A DNA stretch of 53,137 nucleotides from Setaria digitata (taxonomy: Eukaryota > Nematoda > Chromadorea > Rhabditida > Setariidae), in the NCBI GenBank assembly GCA_003640385.1, contig RCAB01000433.1, positions 1 to 53,137 on the forward strand, read 5' to 3'. The notes beneath the pieces are model-generated. The model did not search any database and was not told where the DNA came from. It saw only the letters and a program-made list of their open reading frames with translations. Below, piece by piece: positions 38,288 to 49,777 of this stretch. The position numbers and the translations under genes are program-made. Numbering within the stretch: the stretch's first letter is position 1; each line of letters begins with the position of its first letter.

Positions 38288-38810
38288 TAATTTTATGATT
38301 TCTAAATTTTGTTATTGATTCTTTCAATCTTTTTCTGTTGTCTCTAGCATTTTGTGTTCGGAAGTACTCTATTGATATGATCTGATACAGTTCGAAACTT
38401 AATTTTCCAACTTGAACTTGTTTCTAATAATCGTTTTTACTATTTTATCTCTCACTTTCTCCTCTTTTACTATTGTCATCTCGTGAACGCCGGAAAAAGC
38501 GTAACTTTTTGCCTGGATGATCGGAATTATTGGGTATGAACGAGGCAGAAGGATTTACTCTTCAGTTCAGTTCATTTTCAGAAAAACTAAGTCATCTTTG
38601 AATCACATTCATACATGTAACTTCTCTTTTTTTTTTTTTTTTTTTTTGTTCCAGTAACAATGACACCGGTCTTTTCAGCAATAGCAAGTTTTTTCAAAAT
38701 CTTGCTCATTAAAATACTTGATTTTGATTATTTCTTCTTCTGATTCAGCTTTTCTACTTCATTGTTTATACAGACAGTTAAGTTGAAAATATTCTTTCAT
38801 TTTTTCGAAA
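38288..38810. other. convergent interval after TAPT1
   Basis: About 520 bases between two stop codons on opposite strands. It contains a T run near 38629-38647 and no coding pattern. Confidence 0.5.
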
Positions 38811-39948
38811 TTAGAAATCTATATCAAGATTTTCAGTTTTTCCCAATGGAGTTACTTCCTTCAGTGCTTTCTTATAAGCATTTATTTCGGTGTTGTGTGT
38901 TGGATGGAAAGCCCAACGAAGCTGAAAGTATGTACTTTTAATAGTTTTTCTTAATTAAAATATTAAGCGATAATCGTCTAAAATTGTTGAGCCTGTTTGG
39001 ACTTTCAAGACTTACCTCGGGTAATTTGAAGTTGTAATTTAGTTTTATTAAAAAAAAAAAATCTTATAAAAATTGATGTTGAGATTAATCTGTGCACATA
39101 ACATTTTACATTTAAAAAAGAGAGTTTGAGAGCGGTGCGATGCGGAAAGGTTATGATTTAGGCATAAATTAAAAGTATTGATATGATTTGAGGGGATCGG
39201 TGCGAAACTGTTTCCAAATTATGATGTAACAAGCTGAAAACAATTTACTTTCAAAGATTTCCAAGCTCCAATTCTCTGTCTTCTGAAGCTGCACTGTTTC
39301 CTCGTTGCTTTAGAGTCGCGTAGAAGTGCCGAAATTTCCTTTAATCATAATATTGTGCAAGTTAGAAATACATATCGACGGGATGCAAAAAAAAAAAAAA
39401 AAAAAAAAACAATATCCCGTTTGTGGATAAATGATTTTTTTAAAATAGTTGGGATAAATATTTAGGTACCTGATAATATTTCTGATCAGCTTCTGGCCAC
39501 TGGTCGAATCCTTCTGGTGGTGTTTCCCTTTTTTTCTTTCGGCGACGTCTGGAACCCGATGACTTCGTTCGTGATCGCTTTGTCTGTAAAATATCATTTG
39601 TCAGCAAGTGTTCGGAGTTTCAAATTTTCAGTTTAATATATGAGTTCGATCCTTAATTTAGATTCAACTAATCATATCAGTAAAAGGTATATTTTCTCGT
39701 TTATATGGAACGCTACCGATTCACTTTTTCGTTCTCCTGTTGTCGATGCTTGAGTTGGTGTTAGTGATGATTGTTCAACAGGTGTCACATTTGCTGTTTC
39801 GGTCACCTGAACTGTACTTTATTATTTTTAGTCAATTTTGCCGAACCCACGAACTTAGTCCCATAACCACTGGAAGTAAAATTGTGAATAAAACTGTTGG
39901 CGAAGGGAAAGTGCTGATCACTACTGATGGTTCTTGTTTTTCATCTTG
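38811..39948 (-). CDS. unrecognised basic protein, C-terminal exons
   Basis: Four consecutive minus-strand exons, all phase 0 at both ends: 39948-39895, 39806-39717, 39583-39470, 38921-38811 (stop at 38811-38813). Together they encode 99 residues: an acidic Ser/Thr/Pro-rich part (TANVTPVEQSSLTPTQAS), a strongly basic cluster (TKRSRTK followed by SRRRRKKKR) that could be a nuclear localisation signal, a segment with FDQWPEADQKYYQ, and the C-terminal end LRWAFHPTHNTEINAYKKAL onward to DIDF. The uninterrupted phase-0 series and biased composition support a real gene. The 5' end is not found; an exon with a start codon near 40699-40669 is possible but its phase does not join directly. The gene runs convergent with TAPT1. 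I do not recognise the family. Confidence 0.55.
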
Positions 39949-40968
39949 CTGAATACTACTAGGTAGTTGGTGAGACCCGATAGTTTCGTTTTGTATTAAT
40001 TAATTGCTGTATGAGTTTACTGAATTTGACACGTAAGTTCAAACCGCTCATGAGTTTAATAACCTATGAGATTCTCGGCTATATAAACAGCTAATACCAT
40101 TTGGATTGTTGACCAAGCAGTCTAGCCGTTGTTATATGAAATGAATTTATACGAATTTTTGAATCGTTAAATACATCCGCCAGTAATAGATCTCTTAACT
40201 TAATGGTACTGATTAATTTTATTTTATTCTGTTTTTTCTTTGCTTTTTTCATGTGAAAAATATAAAATCTTCATTTGAAAACCGAACATTTAACTTTGCC
40301 GCAATTTTGGTTGTCCACACGGAGCTAAAAATGTGATAGATTATACTTAAAAAATTTATGTCGAAGAAATACTTGGATTTTTGTCGAAAAGAAATAAAGA
40401 TTTTAATCTGAACCTCACAAATTTTTCTCACGATTTTCTGCTTAGTATTTTCTTCGAAAAATTATTTTCGAAATTTCAAAAAAATGCATGGTGCAGCATA
40501 GTGGAGGAGGTAAGATGAACAGAAGAGGTTGGAGGAAATTGGGGAAATGTGATTGGGACAGTAAAAATCTGTTAGATGATGCCTGAATAAGAAAATACAA
40601 ATTTTTTTGCGGGTATGTTGAATAATTAATTAATAAGAAATAGGATTTGTTAGTGTTAAGATGGATCCGTTACCATAGAGATGGGGAATGTGCTTCAGCC
40701 ATTGTTTGGTGTGAGCAGTATCATGTAGTCTCAATCCCTTGATTAGGATCGACTAAACAGGTGCTACTGTCGTATCATTTAATATCATTACTCCTTAATT
40801 ATTTTATTAGAGAGGGATTTTAAAAGACTACTTAGTGCTGTTATGGATTTAAAACGAAAAAACGAATATAATCATACGAACTCTAAAGGTATTGATACTT
40901 TTTCAAATCCTTTCATGAGAAAAATTACAATTTAAATTATTCTTCTTTCTAATGATATCGTCACTGTC
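39949..40968. other. interval between divergent genes
   Basis: Probably holds the missing 5' exon(s) of the minus-strand basic protein and possibly those of the plus-strand coiled-coil gene. A plus-strand start at 40843 opens 15 codons to a donor at 40889, but its phase does not fit the next exon. Confidence 0.35.
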
Positions 40969-42899
40969 ATGTACAGTATTGGAAAAAGACTGGGATTGAT
41001 CGAGTTTATTAAGAAAAATGGCAACTTAATGGCAGGAGGAGCAAACGGAGATATACATGAAATTTTAAAACCATTTTGGGAGAATATGAAAAACGAAATT
41101 CGAATGACATATAAATATGATCCAGTGTCTTCAGGCTTTACAAAAGATATTTATCGACGTGAAAAGCAGGTAAGTTTCGTTGTGATATTTGAATTTCCTG
41201 CGCATAGGTTTTTAATCAGTAAAATCTTTTGCGTGAAATGAGGATGGCCCAGTTGAATGATGAAATGATCAATGATTTTGTCTATTAGCCTCGTTTTTCT
41301 ATTCCTGAAAACTACTGCATTTTACAGCAGGGGGTACTTCACAAATTCCCTTCGCTCTAAATAAAAATTAAATCATTTTGTGCTAGATACTCTGAAAAAA
41401 ATTAACAATGCTTACTGTTTTTGTGGTCTCAAACAAAGTTGGGAAGGGGAAAAATGTGAATAAAAGCAAATGTGCTTAATATGAATCTATATGCTAAAAA
41501 AGTTTCATACAGCAAAGGAATTTGTTAGTCCTGCATCTTTATTCAATGCTAAGGAATGGATCTGAGATAAATTCAAACTTCCGCATAATTTTCAGCTACT
41601 AATTAGCAGGTTGCATGTACTATTAACAAATGCTCATAAAAGTAAGGTCGCAACAACTCAAACTGTTCTATCGGGTGATAAAATCACTGCAATTGGGCCA
41701 GTATCCGGATCACATCCAACTGAAGAATGTATCAAAAATTTCTTGAACAGTGAAAATCTTCACCTAACAATTGATCGAATTTCGAATCTGGTTATGCAGA
41801 AGTTGGCAATACAAAAAGAAACAGAAATGAAATTGTTTCAGAAAAGTATGAAGGATCAGAAGAACGCTGCGGTAAGTTGTTGTGAATATATTTTATAGTT
41901 TAAAGCAAATCCTATAGTAGTAAGTTTAAGATTCGAAAAGTGAAAGAAACACAGCGCAGAAAACTGGAGAAACTAAAACAAAATCACAACTTGCAAATGA
42001 AAAATATCGAATCCGAGAATGCAATGCACATAGAGCGATTGAAGACTTCTGCAAACCAAACAAAGGTAAGCAAGTACCGTTCCGCAGTGATAATTTCTGG
42101 AAGTTGCAAACTGCACGATAATTAAACCTTATAGCGCATAACAAATAATTTGAGTAGTTTATTCTTCATTACTTTAAAATTATTTGTTTCAGGAAGAAAA
42201 GGAAGTATTAAGTGATAAATTAGATAGCTGCGAAAGAGAATTGAGAAGCGTAAAAGCAAGTTTAGTAAAAATACAAGCTGAAAATCGGATGCTTTCTGAA
42301 GAAAACCGAATGTTCAAGCAGAATCTAGCGAAACAACGTGAAGAGAACGAAAATCTTTATGTAATAATCGGTGATGTCGTTCTTTTAGTTACATTGATCT
42401 GAAGATGATGACAGCAGTATGTGTTTAAGTTTAACAACGTTCTAGTCTGATAAAATACACCCACTTAAATTGCCATTTTTTCTTGAATTTAAACTCCAAT
42501 CAGTTTACCAATGGCTATGTCTTACCTTTAGAAGACAGTACTACTCTTCAATGAACTTGAAGATAAATTGAAAAAATGTGAAGAAACAAATGAAATGATT
42601 CTCCAACAATTTCATCTTTTGGAAACTGAACGTGATGAACTTGTTGAAGCAATTCGTCACGGAATATATGACGTAAGTTTGCACAAATATTTTTAGAGGT
42701 CAAATTAAATTTATGATATAAATGGTCATTATATTTAATATCGGTAATTCAGATGAAAGAAGTAAATCGCCTGGGCGATAGAATCTTGGCAGCTGAAATT
42801 GCAAAAACAGAGAATCAGATTAAAAGTCAAAAAGGGGATCCGATAGCTGGGGTCAAGATGTCGAGCTTCGGGCTTCTCAGTGAAACTTTATGCGAATAA
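40969..42899 (+). CDS. coiled-coil protein of unknown function
   Basis: Six phase-0 exons (40969-41169, 41596-41871, 41931-42065, 42193-42360, 42532-42672, 42753-42899) encode about 355 residues. The N-terminal 160 residues are mixed and probably globular. From about residue 130 on the sequence is charged and heptad-like (Lys/Glu/Gln/Leu-rich: [36 protein letters not shown]), predicting a long coiled coil, and it ends in a short less-charged tail ([12 protein letters not shown]). There are no signal peptide or membrane segments. The start at 40969 is the first Met in frame, but the exon may instead begin at an acceptor at 40976/40977, with a missed 5' exon. A weak likeness of the last coil to DRC4/GAS8 was seen and not relied on. 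The stop is two bases from a cyclin K exon relic. Confidence 0.68.
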
Positions 42900-42900
42900 G

Positions 42901-43068
42901 TGTCTTAGTTAATGTTTATAAATTTTTAATTGTTAGTTAACAACTGGAAGAGGACGAAATTGGCCCTTTACTCAGGAACAGCTTGAAAATATGGCACGGA
43001 TCAGATGAAGTTGATCGTGTCGAGGAAGACAAACTCCGAAGGGGGGGACCGGACTTATTGTCGAAATA
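42901..43068 (+). pseudogene. dead copy of cyclin K first exon with its upstream flank
   Basis: 42901-43068 aligns with 46654-46828, covering about 38 bases upstream of the cyclin K splice acceptor and most of its first coding exon. Long identical words include the taaatttttaatt and tcgaggaagacaaactccg stretches. The copy is dead: the start codon is changed to AGA, an in-frame TGA interrupts the segment matching the TPSRRDG motif, a G run replaces part of the exon, and the donor is gone. Because the intronic flank is copied too, this arose by DNA duplication, not by retrotransposition of an mRNA. Confidence 0.88.
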
Positions 43069-44218
43069 TAATTAGTCTATGTAAATAATAGAAGTTTCTC
43101 TTTGAAACACTGCACTTAAAAACGATACTCTAAGAATTAAGAAATTTTAAACCTATATTTCGTTTACCTGAGTTCTATACATCATAAATCTTGTAGAACT
43201 TTTGCATTCACTAGCCCTTGAAAGATGCGAGACTGGATAAGGGGAAGGCTACCTTAACTCACCTCAGGTGTCCCTGCCCCAAAAACGCACTTAGAATAAC
43301 GAATAAGCCCGCACGAAAAATTCGTCTTTAATTTCATCATTTCAGTTCCTAGCTACTTTTCTCTTGATTCACTTTCAAACCTACAGGCTGTGGGTCTTTT
43401 GCTTTATTTAACTCGAACTGTAATATATCTCTGTCGAATACACGAGTGCTAAAAACTTTATACTACAAGTCAAAACGAGTGCATATAGTAGAATTAATAA
43501 AATACAGTGATTATAACCGTTTTAAAGCAAGAAACATCCCATTGGTTTTTGATAAGCAAACAGCAAACAATAATGAAAGAGATAAAATTTCATTATAAAA
43601 ACCGGCCAGTAAATCTTTGATATATGTAGTTTCCTGTTGCTAAATGATGATCCCCAACTCGATAAAATCTCTTTGAAGAAAGACTGAATGGAAGGGAATC
43701 ACTATGTTTGTAGGACAAGATTATTTCTAAGCAGGTAGGATAAAAAAAGCGAAAAGTGAGACTCATAAAACTGAGAGTTCATCTCCAGGAAACAACTCTC
43801 CTTAAAAACTGGATTAGCATTTTTTACAAATACAATACGGTGAACATATATGACCAAAAGTACTCGATTATACAGGATGTAGTGTAATTCAGCGTTATGG
43901 AGTAATGTAACTATAAGTTTACACATACTTTGTACATGAATTAAAAAACGATGCTTTATGGTTCATGGCACGAGATCACGTAAAATTCAAAAATGAAACA
44001 GCTGAAAATAGGAAGCAAGTCAGAGTATATGAAAGAAAAAACACCAAAAAGTTGAGCAACTAGTTGCTATATCATGAGGCATATTTTATCTAACTGACTG
44101 TCAGTAATTATAGTTTCAGTTACACAGTGCAAAAGTGACCGAAATCAGTCAATACTGTTGACATATATATATATATCAACGGTATTGAGTGATTTGTAAT
44201 CCAATATTCCTTTTTCTT

Positions 44219-44251
<33 letters not shown>

Positions 44252-44337
44252 TAAAATGATGATAAAACGATTTCGATGCAGGTAGCTCCATTGAAGCCTA
44301 TGGTTCGAGCAACCATAATAATCCATCGCACATCACT
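43069..44337. other. no gene seen
   Basis: About 1.3 kb with an (AT)n run near 44162-44176 and a T run near 44220-44249. ORFs on both strands here are short and without protein-like composition. Confidence 0.5.
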
Positions 44338-45728
44338 TTATTTACAAAATCCATTCACGATTTTTGGATCCAAGTTAACATCTCTTAGAAAACGTTCCGT
44401 CAAATAACCTTCAACATCGAACGGCACAAAATCTGTAAAGATGGTTCTTCAACAAAAAAAAAAAAGAGTTATCGATCCATCCTTTGCCATAATGCAATAA
44501 GTCTTGTCATGAAGTGCATATGACGGTTAGTTACGCTACATGGTGCACTATTACATACACACAAAGAAAATAAGAGTTGAAAATGGAAAGGAATAAAAGT
44601 ATTTCCGTATTAACCAACCTCAAACATTTGATCTCAAAACCATCAGCACTTATATTGGAACTGCGTATTTGAGAATCCCTGTTACGAGAATCCCTTATTT
44701 GAGCATTTAACTAAACTACAAGACGGAATCGCCTGATACTAATTTATTCAAAACTAATCAGAGAAGACCTTCTGGTATTTGCCTCTTTGGTCGATAGTGC
44801 TTGATGGTTTTATCGAGACGACCGTCGGGAGTGCGCAGAAATTCCTCGGTTGCTAAAAAATTTTTAATAAACATGACATACAAAAATCTTGATGAAAACA
44901 AGCCATCATCCTGCCGACTTTTTTTTTTTTTTTTTTTTTTCTACATACTAACCTTTCATCAAAACCGACACAGCTTCCATATTTATGCGTTTTGTAACAT
45001 CTGTTGAGGTACGACTATGATTTCGTTTAGAAAGTGCTGGGATTTGCATGTTCCTGCAAATATTTGCGAAAAATTTCTATTGAATACAATTGAAATATCC
45101 GTTTCATTTTGAATAAAGCAAAATGGAAACTTCAAGTCATTTGTACATATCTATTGAGTAAAAAAGTTTTAAAAAATGAGCGGTTAACAATCTTGCCTCC
45201 TTCGCGCGATAATTTGCAGCTATATAGCAATAAACCGTTAATTCATAGTTAGACTCTACATATTATATTAGTAAAAAGACGACGAGATAAATTTTTAGCG
45301 TTGAAGCCGTATGCAATGTTTCTCAATTCTTTCTACTGTATTGAACAACATACATTTCACTTCTGGACGGTTTTCCATTATCACCGTTGTACTGATTCAA
45401 TGTTCTTTCATCTAAAATTGTCCCTGCCAAAATGAACAATAATACGGAAAGAACATGTTAATCGATTTGCCAGTTTGCTTACAAATTGTTTACAATATTG
45501 CTTACAAAACGATCATCGTTTCTCTTTAATGATGTGAAATAACTCGCTACTGGTAAAAAAGATGTCTGAACATGTCATCCTTGGTGAGAAGCTGGCAAAC
45601 GCATTTAAACAAAAGTTGAGATTCCACAAAAAGGACTAACAAATCTCTGATCGTGTAGGCACATTTCGACGTCCATTGTAAACCAATGTCGAACGAGGCA
45701 CTGCCGAGGAATGGCCTACTTTATACAT
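44338..45728 (-). CDS. 145-residue protein with two-exon internal repeat, family unknown
   Basis: Five exons (45728-45641, 45423-45354, 45053-44953, 44852-44769, 44432-44338) agree in phase at every junction (1, 2, 1, 1) and encode 145 residues with no signal peptide. Exon 1 ends TLVYNGRRNVPTRSEI and exon 2 ends TLNQYNGDNGKPSRSEM; both share the pattern TL-x(0-2)-YNG-x(3-4)-P-[TS]-R-S-E-[IM] just before the splice donor, which suggests an exon duplication. The C-terminal half (KATEEFLRTPDGRLDKTIKH, then VEGYLTERFLRDVNLDP) looks helical and is Arg/Asp/Lys-rich. The start is supported by a TTTAG acceptor 14 bases upstream, a candidate spliced-leader site. I do not recognise the family; a small nuclear or cytosolic protein is a guess. 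Confidence 0.68.
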
Positions 45729-45747
45729 CGCAAATTGATAAACTAAA
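45729..45747 (-). promoter_or_regulatory. candidate spliced-leader acceptor of the 145-residue gene
   Basis: On the minus strand a TTTAG acceptor (45747-45743) is followed by 14 bases of leader and then the start codon at 45728. No upstream exon was found that joins in phase, which fits trans-splicing, common in nematodes. This is inference from position. Confidence 0.4.
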
Positions 45748-46680
45748 CATGAATTTAATATGTTTAATTTAATAACAACTGATGAGACATGACGTTGAAA
45801 CAGGTTGTAATTGCAGGTGAACATGTCATGTTTGATGACTGTGCACAAGTGATGAAAACGGCATTCCAAGCATGGGACAAATTCTTCATAACCTGTCATT
45901 CCTAGATAAGCAAATTAATGCTAAATAACCAGAGGTTTTTGGTACCAAATGAATAATGATAACATACAAAAGATAGACTCCAAATCAAAAAATAAAGCAA
46001 ACAGAACTAAATGAAGCATAGTTTAGATGACATGCTATTCTCAATGCACAAGTTAATTCATGCTAGTAACTAATGACGCACGTGACCTTTAGTAACAACA
46101 GCTGCTTCTACAAAGAACATAATAACACGACTCTTCAGAAACGACTTGTTTCACTGAAAATAGTTTACGTAAAGCCACGTGAGCCAGGTGCAAGCCAGCC
46201 ACTACCTAACGGAACCAAACAACGAGAGACGTGAAAACACACGTCAAAATACCGGACTGTCAATATATCTAATGCGGTCCGTTAAGAATAGTTGGTGTAT
46301 TTTGCGGTTGTTTGGTATTGATAGTTGTTGGCTCTTTGGCTGGTGAAGCATTACTGACCGAGAATTCTCCACTTTACGAAAAGGTGCAGAAGTTTGCGTG
46401 GAATGGAACGTGCTACTAATAATTCTAACATTTCCTTAAATTGAAAAATTGAAATTGCAGTCATTAGCCTAGGCATGGGGTCGTTTCCGGCAAGTACTCA
46501 CGGTTCGAGGAGCATTGGACTTCTTAGTGTACTTAGAACTATTGTTTGTAACCATGATAATTTAGGTATTGTTGGTTTCCTTCGAATATGCTTAGTCTAT
46601 GCGGCAGCTCCATCTTTCCATTAGAAGTCATTTGATTGCTTAAAAGCACAAAATGTATTTTAGTTAATGCTTATAAATTT
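45748..46680. other. interval between divergent genes, possible missed minus-strand exon
   Basis: A minus-strand ATG near 46559 opens 18 codons to a good donor (GTGAGT) near 46504, and the sequence at about 46270-46430 is open in more than one antisense frame. No single phase-consistent model emerged, so no gene is called. Confidence 0.35.
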
Positions 46681-46703
46681 TTAATTTTCAGTTAACAGCT
46701 GAA
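46681..46703 (+). promoter_or_regulatory. candidate spliced-leader acceptor and 5' leader of cyclin K
   Basis: A TTTTCAG acceptor ends at 46691 and is followed by 12 bases of leader and the start codon at 46704. No upstream cyclin K exon is visible, and the open frame could otherwise begin at 46692, so trans-splicing of a leader onto this acceptor is the simplest reading. Confidence 0.5.
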
Positions 46704-48876
46704 ATGGGACGCGATTGGCTTTTCACTGAGGAACAGCTTTCAAATACGCCATCTAGAAGAGATGGAGTTGATCGTATCGAGGAAGACAAACTCCGACGAG
46801 AGGGAATCAAACTTATTGTCGAAATTGGCAGTGGTTTGAAATTGTAATTCTGAATTTTTAGAATAGTTTCCTCTTCTGAAAGATTAGACCTTATTTAGAT
46901 TGGGGTCATATTTGGTTATATTCAGTTCCCTTCTCTTGCTTTCTAGTTAATTAATCGAAATATGAATTTCGTCTAAAGAATTTGCAGTTTACATAAAATT
47001 GAAGGATTTTTTGCAACAAATATCTTTTCTATTAAAGTATGTCATGTCAGGCAACCAAATCCAACGCTAGCGACAGCAGCTGTATATTTTCATCGTTTCT
47101 ATATGTTCCATTCTTTCAGAGAATTCCAGAAACATGTATGTTTTTTAGTTTCCTCGCCAGGTTTATATACGAAAATTGAGAGATTATCTTGATATTCTAC
47201 TATAAAGAATATAAAGAATTCTTTATAGTTTTCTATGAAAGGCTTTAACCTTTCGTAATTCTCGTTGACTTCATATTTAAATTATTCACTCAAGAATTTT
47301 TAAAGGCTTGGCTATTTTCTCTCCACTTGTTCATTTTTTCATTTTTATTCCATTTCCATTGTCAAACCACCACTCTTATTTGCTGAAGTGTGATGCAGTA
47401 ATCTGAGATATGAAACATATTGTGGATTCTAGTGCTCAGTTACTTATTTTTTGTGGTACTGAAGCTGCATTTTTTCAATTAAATTAAAGTAGAAGGTTTA
47501 CTCAAATGAAGAACCATTTATAAACCGGCGAAATACATCTGACAGTAAAAGTTTGTTTCAGCTGACGGCGTTGGGTTGTCTCTTTCTGGCTGGGAAAGTT
47601 GAAGAGACACCGAAGAAATGCAAAGACATTGTGCTGATTGCGAAAGAAAAATACTGTGAGCTGTATAACATGAAGAATGCAATTGTAAGCGATTAAAACA
47701 CATATAGAATTAAGATTTAACGATCTCGGAAACATAATTTTGTCAGTGCCGAAAATTACAAAGTGGTAACTCTTTAAGACTTCTTACAAAATAATTAGGA
47801 ATTTTATTTCAGGAGGAGGTTATGGGTATTGAACGGGTTTTACTGCAAACAATCAAGTTTGATCTTCATGTGGACCATCCATATACGTTTCTTCTGCAAT
47901 ATCAGAAAGTCAATTTTTTGAAAAACCACGCCTTTGCTAATTTGCTGTAGCATGTACACTATTAGGCGTCTAATTTTTGGAAAGATAATCTGTTCCAGGT
48001 CTTCAAAATGGATCGCGAGAAGAAACAAACAGTGTTGCAGAATGCGTGGACATTTGTAAATGATTCAATATCAACAACTTTGTGCCTGATATGGGAACCA
48101 GAAGTAGGCACTACATCGTTGTTTTTATTTCAGTGATACTCGGCGGGTTGTTTAGTTTATATGTGGAATCAGTTTTTTGATTAATTATTTTATATTTTAA
48201 GTTATGATTACATTGAATACAACTCAGGCTTATTGGTAATTAAAGTGTTGGGAGATGTTATCGGTACTACTGCGAGCGAAGTGTTTCAGAAAAAGTTCCT
48301 AGCAGTAGGTATGTTTGTTTTACATTGTTCTTAAAAGCTTTAATTTACACTGCGAGAACTGTTCAGGTAATTGCGATCTCGCTAATATATATGGCTTTGA
48401 AAATGACGAAACTCGATAACTGTGATTGGGTTGATAGGCAGCCAGGTGAACAGTGGTGGGACCAGTTCGTTGCCAATTTGACGTCTGATATGATGGAGGA
48501 TGTTAGTTTCTCTTTTCTTTCAATTAAATCAATTAATTTTTCTTTCTTTTGCTTTTTTTTTTTTAGAGCAGTATATGTCTTCTATAATAGCGTCTTCGAT
48601 AAAAATGAAGATGAAAGCCATAAGTTGGCTGCGTTTTTAAACTAACAGCGATTATTCTTTTTGGACAACTGAACGGTCCGAGATATATTGTACTGTTGTG
48701 GTAGATCTATATTTCAAATCACTTGAAAAATGTACTGAATTATCGAGATATTTTGGTCTGTTGAATCTTATTAAATACTCGGTGAAAGTTAGGCATTTGC
48801 TTAATATTTTGAAATAATTTAGGTTTGTCACAAAGTGCTTGACTATTATACGATTACAAAAACAGAAAGCCGATGA
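46704..48876 (+). CDS. ccnk-1: cyclin K
   Basis: Seven exons (46692/46704-46843, 47051-47135, 47562-47684, 47813-47908, 47999-48103, 48367-48501, 48823-48876), all in phase, give 245 residues from the Met at 46704. Cyclin K partners CDK12/CDK13, which phosphorylate the RNA polymerase II C-terminal domain during elongation. Landmarks: an N-terminal [15 protein letters not shown] motif of the cyclin T/K group; [11 protein letters not shown] and [18 protein letters not shown] in cyclin box 1, the latter very close to human cyclin [35 protein letters not shown] and [15 protein letters not shown] in box 2; then WWDQFV. The protein ends 18 residues into the last exon ([11 protein letters not shown] onward), so it lacks the long Pro-rich C-terminal tail of vertebrate cyclin K and is little more than the two cyclin boxes. 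An exon 1 relic sits 3.6 kb upstream. The gene is convergent with the FMO gene. Confidence 0.95.
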
Positions 48877-49777
48877 TATCAGCTTCTATATGTCGTGTAA
48901 GTCGATATTTGCTGTTTGCTGTTACAGCCAAAAGTTTTTGTTAAATAGGAAAAAGTGTCTCAGTGAGTCTCGTATTCAGGAAAAATAATGCTAAGATTAT
49001 AAGTGTGTGCTCCGAAATAACTATCACTTCAATTTCATAGCTATTTAAAATGCTGCTGTGATTGCGCATTCCCGTTAATTCAGATCTACGTGTCTTCGAT
49101 TCTAGCCAATTATTGTTGAATTTTGTATAGTTCCTCCGCAGTGGAGGTTTCTACCTATACTTGTTATCTGACAATGATTTTTGTAAAGGTGATGCTATCT
49201 GATATGTGAAGTGTATTAGAAATTCTGTTGTTCGTGACACCTAACGTGAAGAAAAGGAAAAACTTGACTTCAAACAATGTGAATGTCTCGTTTTCCGACG
49301 TTGCCATTGATGCTATACCAAATTTTGTAAAAATATTTCTCTAATATATTTTGAATTGCTTTGTTTACGAGATCTTTACGGAAGCAACTTAAAATAAGAA
49401 TGAAGCAGCAGCAGTAATGTATGTTGCTTAAGTTAGGTTTTTTTTTAATTTGCTGTATTTCCCAAGTAAAACGTATCTGGTCAAATCTTTCCGAGAAAAC
49501 CATGGAAATGTCAGGATAGGAGAACATTTGGAAATGGGAAAACACTCATTGAAAAGTGAAGACATAGAAATTTATTTCACCCTGCAGTAAGTACATATTT
49601 CTCTGCAAAGATGTGGTAAAATGTTGAAGCGAGGGCAAGATTATAAAGTCAAAAGAAGAACACAGTCTATAGGGACTATAAAAGTAATTTATAGAGGTGA
49701 AGAAGCGGAAGATGCTGCTTTGCTTTTATCTTTCGCAAGCAAAGTCTCCAAGTGCAAATGTTGTCTCCTAAATCTAT
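48877..49777. other. convergent interval, no gene
   Basis: About 900 bases between the cyclin K stop (+) and the FMO stop (-). Short ORFs here show no protein pattern. Confidence 0.5.

Noticed and set aside
44801..45007. Plus-strand 68-codon ORF
   Set aside because: It is a shadow of minus-strand exons 44852-44769 and 45053-44953 and includes a poly-T run read as Phe.
46270..46560. Small minus-strand gene starting near 46559
   Set aside because: Several frames are open and none joins convincingly across both sides; left as a note in the interval entry.
48180..48310. Possible cyclin K exon with the text [15 protein letters not shown]
   Set aside because: Joining 48103 directly to 48367 is in phase and matches human cyclin K residue for residue across the junction, so this is intron.
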